A program made the position numbers and the translations under genes. Source: an uncultured Prevotella sp. (lineage in GTDB: Bacteria; Bacteroidota; Bacteroidia; Bacteroidales; Bacteroidaceae). From it: a stretch of 7,481 bases of DNA. Of the stretch, positions 1 through 7,219 are shown one piece after another. The stretch spans positions 1 through 7,481 of the forward strand of contig CAKQMS010000058.1 of assembly GCA_934254985.1 (NCBI GenBank), in the 5' to 3' direction. The stretch's first letter is position 1, and every line of letters starts with the position of its first letter. The notes beneath the pieces were generated by a model. The model was not told the DNA's origin. It searched no databases and was given only the letters and a program-made list of their open reading frames with translations.

Positions 1-36
1 GATATGAAATCTGCACACAAATAAGAGGGAAAGAAT

Positions 37-64
37 AAAAAATCAGAGCCGTGACACAGTTCTG
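37..64 (-). terminator. Probable intrinsic terminator after the HAD phosphatase gene
   Basis: Read on the minus strand, positions 64 to 44 can fold into a short hairpin: an outer CAGA/TCTG stem, one A-C mismatch, and an inner CTGT/ACGG stem that includes one G-U pair and closes a GTC loop. It is followed after one A by six T residues (plus-strand A at 37-42). This is the usual layout of a Rho-independent terminator, about 115 nt beyond the HAD stop codon. The stem is short and imperfect, so the call is moderate. Confidence 0.5.
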
Positions 65-75
65 TTTACACTACC

Positions 76-130
76 ACGAAGAGTGAAGAATCCATTAGTC
101 TTTATGGCTATTTAATTCTTCACTCTTCGT
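76..130. repeat. Inverted repeat, 16-bp perfect arms, 23-nt loop
   Basis: Positions 76-91 (ACGAAGAGTGAAGAAT) are the exact reverse complement of 115-130. The right arm is also the first part of the 34-bp tandem repeat at 114-183, so the left arm is a third, inverted partial copy of that repeat. No T-run follows the stem on either strand, so it is a poor intrinsic terminator by itself, although the folded RNA could protect the 3' end of the mutS/HAD transcript. Confidence 0.75.
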
Positions 131-183
131 TCTTCACTCTTCACTTAAATTCTTCACTCTTCGTTCTTCACTCTTCACTTAAA
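114..183. repeat. 34-bp tandem repeat, two copies, reaching into the HAD stop codon
   Basis: Two identical units with a 34-bp period lie at 114-147 and 148-181, and the match continues to 183. Each unit contains the submotif TTCTTCACTCTTC twice (one copy followed by G, the other by A), so the sequence is a higher-order repeat. On the coding strand of the HAD gene the first unit begins at the TAA stop (179-181), so only the stop codon is shared with the coding region. No function is evident. Confidence 0.85.
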
Positions 184-982
184 TAAATTTCTCCACTACC
201 GCAGCCACACCATCTTCTTCGTTGCTTAGTGTGACATAGTTGGCAGCAGCCTTCACTTCATCCTCGGCATTTGCCATGGCAACACCCAGTCCGGCATATT
301 GTATCATGCCCATATCGTTGTAGCCATCGCCTACAGCTATCACCTCTTCTTGCTTTATGCCGATAGTCTTTATCAGTTTATCTATCGACTGCGACTTCTC
401 TATGCCCAAAGGTACACACTCCAAGAAGAATGGTGCTGAGCGATAAACCGAAATCTTACCTTCCATCTCGGCAGCCAACTTTAGCTCAAGCTTATGCAAA
501 GGCTCAGGGTCGCCAACGATGAGACATTTATTAATAGGATATTCCACCTGATTCTTAAAGTCGGAATATTCCACCACAGGCATTTTGTTGATGAAAGCCT
601 CGTGCTCCACATATTCGTCGTCAGCCTTAGTTGCAGCAATGCCGTCGCCCTGGTAAGTCAATATCTGTACTCCTGCAGCCATAGCCTCATCATAGAGCAT
701 AGGCACAAGGTCGGGACACAATTCTTGATTAAAGACTGTATCGCCACTCTTGCAATCCATAATTTTACCACCATTATAAGCCAGAATATATCCGCCATAT
801 TCAGCAAGCTTCAGCTGTTTAGCCAGCGGCATAATGCCGTAGGTAGGTCTGCCAGAAGCCAACACCACCACGATACCTTTCTTCTGAGCTTCCATCAACG
901 CCTCGTAGGTGCGAGGAGTAATCTCTTTCTTACTATTTGTTAGAGTGCCGTCCAAGTCGAGCACTATCATCTTATAAGCCAT
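179..982 (-). CDS. Cof-type HAD-superfamily phosphatase (C2B cap)
   Basis: A 267-residue cytosolic hydrolase of the haloacid dehalogenase superfamily, Cof/YbjI/YidA-like subgroup. All four motifs are visible. Motif I is DLDGT at residues 9-13, with D9 the expected nucleophile and D11 the acid/base. Motif II is ASGRP with S43. Motif III is K196 in the GIEKS stretch. Motif IV is GDGYND at 218-223, with D219 and D223 the expected Mg2+ ligands. The long insert between motifs II and III (about 85-190) fits the C2B cap of this subgroup, and the length is normal. Family members dephosphorylate sugar phosphates, FMN, pyridoxal phosphate and similar molecules; the substrate cannot be told from sequence. 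The ATG at 980-982 is chosen because it puts the DxD motif at the usual distance from the N-terminus. It lies 84 bp after mutS on the same strand with no promoter motif between them, so co-transcription with mutS is likely. Confidence 0.93.
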   Translation of the reverse strand: MAYKMIVLDLDGTLTNSKKEITPRTYEALMEAQKKGIVVVLASGRPTYGIMPLAKQLKLAEYGGYILAYNGGKIMDCKSGDTVFNQELCPDLVPMLYDEAMAAGVQILTYQGDGIAATKADDEYVEHEAFINKMPVVEYSDFKNQVEYPINKCLIVGDPEPLHKLELKLAAEMEGKISVYRSAPFFLECVPLGIEKSQSIDKLIKTIGIKQEEVIAVGDGYNDMGMIQYAGLGVAMANAEDEVKAAANYVTLSNEEDGVAAVVEKFI

Positions 983-1000
983 ATCGTTTTTCTCTTTTTT

Positions 1001-1064
1001 ACCCTTTTACCTTTTTACTCTTTTACTTTTTTACCCTTTTACTTTTTTACCTTTTTACCTTTCC
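1001..1064. repeat. Octamer tandem repeat between mutS and the HAD gene
   Basis: Eight units in perfect 8-bp register start at 1001, 1009, 1017, 1025, 1033, 1041, 1049 and 1057. The plus-strand consensus is ACYYTTTT, and the last unit degenerates to ACCTTTCC. On the coding strand this reads AAAARRGT, a purine-rich tract. It fills most of the 84-bp spacer between the mutS stop and the HAD start. Positions 3 and 4 of the unit vary only as C or T, while the other positions are fixed in seven of the eight units. Confidence 0.9.
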
Positions 1065-1066
1065 CT

Positions 1067-3691
1067 TTATTTTCCCGTCAATATCTTCTTGATATCGTTG
1101 AGCTTGTTGAGGGCTTCCACAGGCGTAAGGTTGTTTATATCTGCATGCAATATCTCGTCGCGTATTTGACTCAACACAGGGTCGTCGAGTTGGAAGAAGC
1201 TTAGCTGCATACCCTCTCTCGACTGTCCGAGTCTTTCTACCGATGGTTTGCCTACGCTTCCCACCTGCGCATTGTCGGCTTCCAGCTGTCGCAAGATATC
1301 GTTAGCTCTCTTCACTATGCTTCGTGGCATACCGGCAATCTCAGCCACATGAATACCAAACGAATGTTCCGAACCTCCACGCACCAGCCTACGCAAGAAC
1401 ACCACCTTGCCATCCTTCTCCATCACGCTCACGTTGTAGTTCTTGATGCGAGAAAAGTTTTTCTCCATCTCGTTGAGCTCATGATAGTGAGTGGCAAAGA
1501 GTGTGCGTGCCTTTGCTCTTGGATTTTCGTGGAGATACTCCACTATTGCCCATGCTATAGAAATACCATCATAGGTAGAAGTACCACGACCCAGCTCATC
1601 AAAGAGCACCAAAGAGCGTGGCGTAACGTTGTTCAATATGTTTGAAGCCTCCGTCATCTCCACCATAAAGGTTGATTCACCAAGCGAAATATTGTCTGAA
1701 GCTCCCACACGAGTGAATATCTTATCCACTAAGCCTATTCTCGCACTCTCTGCAGGCACAAAGCATCCCATCTGCGCCATCAGTACCACCAAAGCCGTTT
1801 GACGCAACAGGGCTGATTTACCTGCCATATTCGGACCAGTAATTATCACTATCTGCTGTTTCTCGCTATCCAGGTAAATATCGTTTGGCACATAGCTTTC
1901 GCCAATAGGCAATTGTGTTTCTATCACAGGGTGGCGAGCCTGCTTAAGGTCTATTACGTCGGAACCGTCTACCACAGGGCGCACATAGCGATGTTCCTCT
2001 GAAGTCTTGGCAAAGCCCAACAGCACGTCGATATGTGCCAGCACATTAGCATTAATCTGTATCTGCGGCATAAACTCCTGAATGTCTACCACCAGCTGAT
2101 TAAACAACTTTGTCTCCAAAGCTATTATCTTCTCGTCGGCACCCAATATCTTCTCTTCGTATTCCTTCAGCTCTTGTGTGATATATCTCTCTGCCTGCGC
2201 CAAGGTTTGTTTTCTCACCCACTCGGCAGGCACCTTGTCCTTGTATGTATTTCTCACTTCGAGATAATAGCCAAACACATTATTATACCCCACCTTCAGC
2301 GATGCTATTCCTGTAGCCTCGCTTTCCCGTTGCTGCAGTTCGAGCAGATATCCGCGACCATTATGCGATATTGCCCTTAGCTCATCAAGCTCGGGGCAGA
2401 ATCCTGTTGCTATCACGTCGCCCTTGCTAACAAGCTGTGGAGGGTCGGGCTGTATCTCGTTTTCTATTCTCTCACGAATACTCTTGCATAGGTTCAGCTG
2501 TTCGCCCATCACGTTCAGTCCCTTGTTGGCAGAAGCCAAGCAAGCATTCTTTATAGGCTCTATAGCCTCGAGAGCCACCTTCAGCTGTACTATCTCGCGT
2601 GGAGTAACTCTGCCTACAGCCACCTTCGATACTATTCGCTCAAGGTCGCCTATGCGATGCAGCTGTTCGTCAATGGCATCTCTCACCTCTGGCTCGCGGA
2701 AGAAATGCTCCACGATATCCAGGCGTTGCTTTATCGGACTCTCGTCCTTTAATGGGAATACCACCCATCTACGCAACATTCGTCCGCCCATAGGAGTTAC
2801 CGTGCGGTCTATCACGTTCAGTAGTCCTGCACCATCCTCCTGCATCGGAGCCAACAGCTCCAACGAGCGTATAGTAAACTTATCCAGTCTCACATATTTC
2901 TCTTCCTCTATTCGTGACAGCGAAGTGATATGCGAAATGTTGGTATGCTGAGTTATCTCTAAGTATTGCATTATGGCACCAGCAGCCACAACGCCACTAT
3001 GCAGATGGTCTACGCCAAATCCCTTTAGCGACTTTGTGCCGAAATGCTTCAGCAACTTCTGTCGTGCGCTCTGCTCCGTAAACACCCAGTCGTCCATCTC
3101 AAACACACACATCTTGGTGCCGAAATATCGTTCAAAGTCTTGTCTACGGCTACGCACATACAGCACCTCCTTAGGCGAGAAATTGCTCAATAGCTTCTCC
3201 ACATAGTCGTAGGTGCCTTGTCCTGTCAAGAATTCGCCAGTAGAAATATCGAGGAAAGCCACACCACAAGCCGACTTTCCAAAGTCTACGGCAGCAAGAA
3301 AGTTGTTCTCTTTATAGTTGAGCACATTATCCGACATGGCGATACCTGGCGTCACCAGTTCTGTGATGCCACGCTTCACGAGCTTCTTCGTGAGCTTAGG
3401 GTCTTCCAGCTGGTCGCAGATAGCCACACGCTTACCGGCACGGATCAGCTTAGGCAGATAAGTGTCGAGCGCATGATATGGGAATCCTGCCATAGGTGTT
3501 TCGCCTTGGCTTCCGCCATTGCTGCGTTTGGTTAGCGTAATGCCCAGCACCTTTGAAGCCTCCACAGCGTCGTCGCTATAGGTTTCATAGAAGTCACCAC
3601 ATCTGAACAGCAATAATGCGTCTGGATGTTTCGCCTTCAGATTAAGGAATTGTTGCATCATTGGCGTCACGCCACCATCTTTCTTTGCCAT
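1067..3691 (-). CDS. mutS: DNA mismatch repair ATPase MutS
   Basis: An 874-residue MutS, close to the usual length of about 850-880. It recognises mismatches and small loops in DNA after replication and recruits MutL. The N-terminal mismatch-binding domain carries the Phe-x-Glu motif as FYE at 34-36 (F34, E36). Connector, lever and clamp domains occupy roughly 130-570. The ATPase domain has the Walker A loop GPNMAGKS at 619-626, a signature stretch [11 protein letters not shown] at 669-679, Walker B LVLFDE with D698/E699, and the THYHEL stretch at 734-739. The second glycine of the more common GPNMGGKS is alanine here, a change I associate with Bacteroidota. Near the C-terminus, QLSFF at 829-833 fits a beta-clamp-binding pentapeptide (inference). 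The ATG at 3689-3691 is the natural start, placing FYE near residue 35 as in other MutS proteins. The gene has its own promoter and a repeat-filled leader. Confidence 0.98.
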   Translation of the reverse strand: MAKKDGGVTPMMQQFLNLKAKHPDALLLFRCGDFYETYSDDAVEASKVLGITLTKRSNGGSQGETPMAGFPYHALDTYLPKLIRAGKRVAICDQLEDPKLTKKLVKRGITELVTPGIAMSDNVLNYKENNFLAAVDFGKSACGVAFLDISTGEFLTGQGTYDYVEKLLSNFSPKEVLYVRSRRQDFERYFGTKMCVFEMDDWVFTEQSARQKLLKHFGTKSLKGFGVDHLHSGVVAAGAIMQYLEITQHTNISHITSLSRIEEEKYVRLDKFTIRSLELLAPMQEDGAGLLNVIDRTVTPMGGRMLRRWVVFPLKDESPIKQRLDIVEHFFREPEVRDAIDEQLHRIGDLERIVSKVAVGRVTPREIVQLKVALEAIEPIKNACLASANKGLNVMGEQLNLCKSIRERIENEIQPDPPQLVSKGDVIATGFCPELDELRAISHNGRGYLLELQQRESEATGIASLKVGYNNVFGYYLEVRNTYKDKVPAEWVRKQTLAQAERYITQELKEYEEKILGADEKIIALETKLFNQLVVDIQEFMPQIQINANVLAHIDVLLGFAKTSEEHRYVRPVVDGSDVIDLKQARHPVIETQLPIGESYVPNDIYLDSEKQQIVIITGPNMAGKSALLRQTALVVLMAQMGCFVPAESARIGLVDKIFTRVGASDNISLGESTFMVEMTEASNILNNVTPRSLVLFDELGRGTSTYDGISIAWAIVEYLHENPRAKARTLFATHYHELNEMEKNFSRIKNYNVSVMEKDGKVVFLRRLVRGGSEHSFGIHVAEIAGMPRSIVKRANDILRQLEADNAQVGSVGKPSVERLGQSREGMQLSFFQLDDPVLSQIRDEILHADINNLTPVEALNKLNDIKKILTGK

Positions 3692-3693
3692 CT

Positions 3694-3780
3694 TGTTATA
3701 TCTTTTAGTTCGACGATAATGTCTTTTAGTTCTACTAGTAATGTCTTTTAATTCTACTAGTAACGTCTTTTAGTTCGACT
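3694..3780. repeat. Four-copy 22-bp tandem repeat forming the mutS 5' leader
   Basis: On the plus strand the core TCTTTTAGTT (TCTTTTAATT in one copy) recurs at 3701, 3722, 3744 and 3766, giving spacings of 21, 22 and 22 bp. The two middle units share CTACTAGTAA after the core, while the outer two carry CGACGATAA and CGACTGGCA. On the mutS strand the unit reads GAACTAAAAGAC followed by RTTACTAGT. The array ends two bases before the mutS ATG and begins three bases after the -7 box, so it would make up nearly the whole untranslated leader. Confidence 0.9.
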
Positions 3781-3782
3781 GG

Positions 3783-3814
3783 CAAAGATAATAAGAAATT
3801 ATGAATTTCGCAAT
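3783..3814 (-). promoter_or_regulatory. Bacteroidota-type promoter of mutS
   Basis: Read on the minus strand, ATTG (plus 3811-3814) is followed by 20 nt and then TATCTTTG (plus 3783-3790). TATCTTTG is an exact match to the Bacteroides primary-sigma -7 consensus TAnnTTTG, and the upstream element matches the TTTG -33 box at three of four bases with correct spacing. The expected transcription start is about 5-8 nt further on, near 3775-3778, which gives a leader of about 85 nt. It sits between the hemolysin III terminator and the mutS leader repeats. Confidence 0.75.
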
Positions 3815-3868
3815 TTTTTCCATTATTGTTTGCATTTAAGAAATAAGCATCAATAACGAAAGCAATAT

Positions 3869-3927
3869 AAAAAATACTAAATATTACCCAAAGGTAAGTT
3901 ACCCAAAGGTAATATTTAGTATTTTTT
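3869..3927 (-). terminator. Strong hairpin terminator after the hemolysin III gene, probably bidirectional
   Basis: Positions 3869-3888 are the exact reverse complement of 3908-3927, giving a 20-bp perfect stem. The arms end in A6/T6, so a T-run follows the stem in both directions. It starts 22 nt past the hemolysin III stop codon at 3950-3952. The 19-nt loop is internally structured: the 14-mer TTACCCAAAGGTAA occurs twice, at 3884-3897 and 3899-3912, and each copy can form its own small hairpin. Termination of the rnr/hemolysin III transcript is the likely role. Confidence 0.75.
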
Positions 3928-3949
3928 AGTTGAAAGGGTCGCTTCCTCT

Positions 3950-4603
3950 TTATAGATAATCCATCAAGATATCCCACACGGCTATGATGTGGCAGATGCT
4001 TCCTACCAGCACAAAGAAGTGGAACACGGTATGCATAAATCGCTTCTTGTTTAGGCTATAGAATACGGCACCCGTGATATAAGCCACACCCTCGCCTATT
4101 ATCCACCAGAAGGCTGCTGGCGACAGGGCATTTATCAGCGGCTTGAAAGCCACGAGGCCTGCCAATCCCATCACCACGAAGCAGATAGTCTCAAGGTTGC
4201 TATGGTCTTTCAGCCTTACAAAGCTCATCACGGTACCGGCTATTGCTGCTGCCCACATAAAGATGAATAGCGTCCATCCCCAATATCCTTGGTCGCGAAG
4301 GGCGATAAGCGTTATTGGCGAATAGCATCCTGCTATGTTCCAGTATATGGCTGCATGGTCCCATTTTCTGAGTCTCTCTTTCCATTTGCTCCATGCCGAG
4401 ACTGCGTGGTAGACGGTTGATGCGAGATACGACATCAGCATACCAAACAGATATAGTATCACGCCTGCCGTAGCCCATCCGTTCTCACTCTGCGCACTCC
4501 ATACCAGGAAGAGCACTCCAAAGACAAGGGCTATGACGATGCCGCCAGCATGCGACCACGAATTCCATAGTTCTTCTTTGTGGTTGAAGTGTATTTTAAT
4601 CAT
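3950..4603 (-). CDS. Hemolysin III / PAQR-family membrane protein (YqfA-like)
   Basis: A 217-residue integral membrane protein with about seven hydrophobic segments, roughly at 19-36, 44-64, 84-101, 108-129, 138-156, 164-182 and 192-210, the expected layout for the family. The family motifs are present: N14/H18 in NSWSHAGG, SxxYH with H66, D82 before the third segment, and HxxxH as H191/H195 in the last one. In the related adiponectin receptors the three equivalent histidines bind zinc and the site acts as a lipid hydrolase, so H66, H191 and H195 are probable metal ligands. The bacterial role is unclear, and the name hemolysin III comes from one cloned Bacillus gene and should not be read as a virulence claim. 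The ATG at 4601-4603 overlaps the rnr TGA (ATGA), so it is probably translationally coupled to rnr. Length is normal. Confidence 0.92.
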   Translation of the reverse strand: MIKIHFNHKEELWNSWSHAGGIVIALVFGVLFLVWSAQSENGWATAGVILYLFGMLMSYLASTVYHAVSAWSKWKERLRKWDHAAIYWNIAGCYSPITLIALRDQGYWGWTLFIFMWAAAIAGTVMSFVRLKDHSNLETICFVVMGLAGLVAFKPLINALSPAAFWWIIGEGVAYITGAVFYSLNKKRFMHTVFHFFVLVGSICHIIAVWDILMDYL

Positions 4604-6879
4604 TTCTTTCTATTCTTCTTACTGTTTTTCTTTGAATACTTCTTATTGTCCTCACCCTCGTCGCTGGTCTTTGGGCGATCATTATCCACAAGCACAAAGT
4701 CGAGCTGCTTTTTCTCGATATTGGCATTAGCCACCTTTATCTTCACAGCATCGCCAAGCTGATATTTATGATGGCGACGTCTGCCCACCAAGCAGAAGTT
4801 GCGCTCGTCGAAGTCGTAGTAGTCGTCGTCAAGGTCGCGCATCGGAATCATACCCTCGCAATGGTTCTCGTCGATTTCTGCATAAATGCCATAGCTTGTT
4901 ATTCCGCTTATGTGGGCATCATACTCCTCGCCTATCTTGTCGCCCATAAACTCCACCATCTTATATTTTATAGAGTCGCGCTCGGCGTTTTGTGCTATCT
5001 GCTCCATGTCTGAGCTATGTTCGCATAGTTCCTCATAGTGCTTCTCGTTGGCAGAGCGTCCGCCTGCCTGATATCTCGTTAGCAGACGATGCACCATGGT
5101 GTCTGGATATCGGCGAATAGGCGATGTGAAGTGGGTGTAATATTCAAATGCCAAACCAAAGTGGCCGATGTTATGAACGGAATATTTCGCCTTCATCATG
5201 GCTCTCAGCGCCACGCTCTGAATCATCTTCTGTTCTGGGCGTCCTTCTGTTTCATCCATCAGCTTGTTGAGGCTTCGTGCTGTAGCTCCCTTTGTGCCAT
5301 CGGTCTTCACTCGGTAGCCAAACTTAGCGATAAACTGTCTGAGGGTTTCCAACTTCTGCGGGTCTGGATTGTCGTGTATACGATAAGGCAACGTCTTAGC
5401 CTTCTTGCCCTTAGCCACCTTGCCCACGCTCTCTGCCACCGTGCGGTTAGCCAGCAACATAAACTCCTCTACCAGCTTGTTGGCATCCTTTGAGCGCTTA
5501 TAGTAGCAGCGAGTAGGCTTGCCCTTGTCGTCTACATCAAAGTGAAGCTCTTCGGAGTCAAACTTCACGGCACCATTCTTAAATCGTGCTGCACGTAGCT
5601 TCTTAGCCAGCGCATCAAGCTTAATCAGCAATTCTGCATTCTCGCCCTTATATGGATGTGCGGCTGTAGCTGCAGGTGCAGGCTCGCCTGTTCCGTCTAC
5701 CACACCATTATCTTCCAACAGCTGTTGCACCTCTTCGTAGGCGTATCTTCTGTTGCTCTTTATCACGGTATGCTTTATACGGTAGCTTTTCACGTTGGCA
5801 TCTTCGTCGAGATTGAATATCACGCTATAAGCCAATTTCTCTTCGTCTGGTCGCAATGAGCAGATGAAGTTGCACAATCGCTCTGGCAACATCGGTATGG
5901 TGCGGTCTACGAGATACACCGAAGTGGCTCTCTTCACAGCCTCTTTGTCGATGATGCTACCCTCGGTAACATAGTGCGACACGTCGGCAATATGCACGCC
6001 CACTTCCCATAGTCCGCCATCAAGCTTGCGTATAGACAAAGCGTCGTCGAAGTCTTTAGCGTCACGAGGATCTATGGTGCAGGTGAATACATCGCGGAAG
6101 TCTTCGCGCTCGGCATAGTCTTCGGCAGTAATCTCGCCTGTAATCTTGTCAGCAGCCTCTTCCACAGCCTTTGGATATTTATATGGCAAACCATATTGTG
6201 CCAAGATGGTGTTCATCTCCACATCGTTGTCGCCACTCTGTCCTAAGATGTCTACCACCTCGCCTACAGGGTTCTTGCGCTCGCCGTCTGGCCATTGCAC
6301 AATCTTCACTACCGCCTTGTCGTCGGTCTTGCCACCCTTTATCTTCTTCTTTGGAATAATGATGTTATGAGCAAAAATATCGTTCTGTGGCACCAAGTAT
6401 GCAATATCGCTATCCACCTTCAGTCTGCCAACAAAAGTATCTTTAGCACGCTCCATCACCTCTATCACCTGTGCCTCCTTGATATGGTTTGTTCGGCGAG
6501 CCATGAAGCTCACCTTCACCTTATCGCCATTCAGAGCGCCCATAGAGTTGCGCTCAGCCACAAAGATAGGTGTACCGCCATCGGCAGGTATAAACGAGTT
6601 TTTACCATTCGACTTGCGCACGAATGTTCCCTCCTGCACCTGTCCCTTGGTGTTTAGTTTATACGAGTTGTCCGACACCTGAGTCAGATAGTCGTCCCAC
6701 GCCATTTCTTCCATCACTTCTATGGCTTGCATCTTCTGTGGGTGGGTAACAAACTTCAATGCTCTAAATATATCCTTAAACGACAACACCTTGTCAGGTT
6801 GCGATGAAAACAGCTCGGCCAATTTCTCTGCCATCTGCTTCATGCTTAGTCGCTTTATGCTCTTCTTTCCTTTTCCCAT
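4600..6879 (-). CDS. rnr: Ribonuclease R (3'-5' exoribonuclease, RNB family)
   Basis: A 759-residue RNase R, which degrades RNA processively from the 3' end, including structured rRNA, tRNA and mRNA fragments. In order there is a helix-turn-helix-like N-terminal segment (about 10-75), two cold-shock RNA-binding domains (about 82-245), the RNB catalytic domain (about 258-600), an S1 domain (about 645-732) and a lysine-rich tail (746-759). The catalytic Mg2+ site is complete: D270, D276, D278 and D279, spaced as in RNase II, with the conserved FTSPIRRYPD stretch at 584-593. A short Ala/Pro-rich insert lies at about 396-410. The ATG at 6877-6879 gives a full N-terminal domain. The TGA at 4600-4602 overlaps the next ATG. 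There is no clear promoter upstream; the best -7 candidate is TTACTTTG (plus 6907-6914), one base off consensus and without a good -33 box. Confidence 0.97.
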   Translation of the reverse strand: MGKGKKSIKRLSMKQMAEKLAELFSSQPDKVLSFKDIFRALKFVTHPQKMQAIEVMEEMAWDDYLTQVSDNSYKLNTKGQVQEGTFVRKSNGKNSFIPADGGTPIFVAERNSMGALNGDKVKVSFMARRTNHIKEAQVIEVMERAKDTFVGRLKVDSDIAYLVPQNDIFAHNIIIPKKKIKGGKTDDKAVVKIVQWPDGERKNPVGEVVDILGQSGDNDVEMNTILAQYGLPYKYPKAVEEAADKITGEITAEDYAEREDFRDVFTCTIDPRDAKDFDDALSIRKLDGGLWEVGVHIADVSHYVTEGSIIDKEAVKRATSVYLVDRTIPMLPERLCNFICSLRPDEEKLAYSVIFNLDEDANVKSYRIKHTVIKSNRRYAYEEVQQLLEDNGVVDGTGEPAPAATAAHPYKGENAELLIKLDALAKKLRAARFKNGAVKFDSEELHFDVDDKGKPTRCYYKRSKDANKLVEEFMLLANRTVAESVGKVAKGKKAKTLPYRIHDNPDPQKLETLRQFIAKFGYRVKTDGTKGATARSLNKLMDETEGRPEQKMIQSVALRAMMKAKYSVHNIGHFGLAFEYYTHFTSPIRRYPDTMVHRLLTRYQAGGRSANEKHYEELCEHSSDMEQIAQNAERDSIKYKMVEFMGDKIGEEYDAHISGITSYGIYAEIDENHCEGMIPMRDLDDDYYDFDERNFCLVGRRRHHKYQLGDAVKIKVANANIEKKQLDFVLVDNDRPKTSDEGEDNKKYSKKNSKKNRKK

Positions 6880-7013
6880 AATTGTAGAATTTTAAATAGT
6901 CATATACAAAGTAACGAAATAAAAACGATATTTCCCCATTTCGTTTTGAATATTTTGCAATTTCTTCATCTTTTGGTAATACTGAGAACACTTTTAAAGA
7001 GCAAAATAAATGA
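6880..7013. other. AT-rich spacer upstream of rnr
   Basis: This 134-bp stretch should hold the rnr promoter and leader, but no exact TAnnTTTG box is present on the minus strand. The nearest match is TTACTTTG, read from plus 6914 to 6907, about 28 nt from the ATG. A small inverted repeat (CGAAAT at 6915-6920, ATTTCG at 6938-6943) is probably a chance match in AT-rich DNA. No credible gene is present. Confidence 0.4.
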
Positions 7014-7060
7014 GGGTGTGTCAAAAGTCAAGCAAAGCGGGCTGAAAGCCCAATTATGCT

Positions 7061-7219
7061 CTTAGCCCAGGGCAACGCCCTGGGTAAAAGGGGAAATATA
7101 AACCAAGCGTCCTGTAAGGACAAAAGCCTACATAATTAACTATGTATCAATACTTTTGTCCTTACAGGACGCTTTACTTATTAATTACTATCCATCCCAG
7201 GGTGTTGCCCTGGGCTAAG
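7061..7219. repeat. Paired B hairpins inside the element
   Basis: CTTAGCCCAGGGCAAC at 7061-7076 is matched by its reverse complement at 7204-7219. The left copy folds into an 8-bp GC-rich stem with an AAC loop. The right copy differs from the left by one base within the hairpin (G to A on the left-arm reading), which weakens its local stem by one pair. From memory, similar CCCAGGGC/GCCCTGGG palindromes are scattered as extragenic repeats in Bacteroidota and related phyla; this could not be verified here. Confidence 0.7.
7105..7174. repeat. Core 22-bp perfect inverted repeat (C blocks) of the element
   Basis: Positions 7105-7126 and 7153-7174 are perfect reverse complements, separated by 26 nt. 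Each block contains a 5-bp local hairpin, GTCCT-GTA-AGGAC, so the RNA could fold either as two small hairpins or as one long stem joining the arms. The centre (7129-7146) adds a further 6-bp TACATA/TATGTA stem with a 6-nt loop. Confidence 0.9.

Noticed and set aside
619..626. Alanine in place of glycine in the MutS Walker A loop (protein residues 619-626) as a defective ATPase
   Set aside because: The GPNMAGKS form keeps the invariant G-K-S and is, as far as I recall, normal for Bacteroidota MutS. Coordinates here are residues of the protein, not bases.
494..943. A long plus-strand open frame antisense to the HAD gene, and similar ones opposite mutS and rnr
   Set aside because: These are antisense shadows of genes with complete catalytic motifs. 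Their products are Cys/His/Leu/Ser-rich as expected from reverse reading of coding DNA.
3694..3780. A CRISPR-like array in the mutS leader
   Set aside because: The 22-bp units follow each other directly without unique spacers, and no cas gene is nearby. It is a plain tandem repeat.
3735..3977. An 80-codon open frame on the minus strand between the hemolysin III gene and mutS
   Set aside because: It covers the end of the hemolysin III gene, the terminator hairpin, the mutS promoter and the leader repeats. The product is low-complexity and resembles nothing I know; it is a by-product of AT-rich repeats.
4200..4478. A 92-codon open frame inside the hemolysin III gene in another minus-strand frame
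   Set aside because: It lies entirely within a well-supported gene with intact family motifs; the alternative product is arginine-rich and unconvincing.
6907..6938. A possible rnr promoter, TTACTTTG on the minus strand
   Set aside because: The -7 box is one base off TAnnTTTG and nothing better than TGGG stands at the -33 position, so I mention it in the rnr entry but do not call it.
6794..7024. A 76-codon open frame on the minus strand upstream of and overlapping rnr
   Set aside because: It starts inside the terminal repeat of the inverted-repeat element and ends within the rnr coding region in another frame. No family features are visible.
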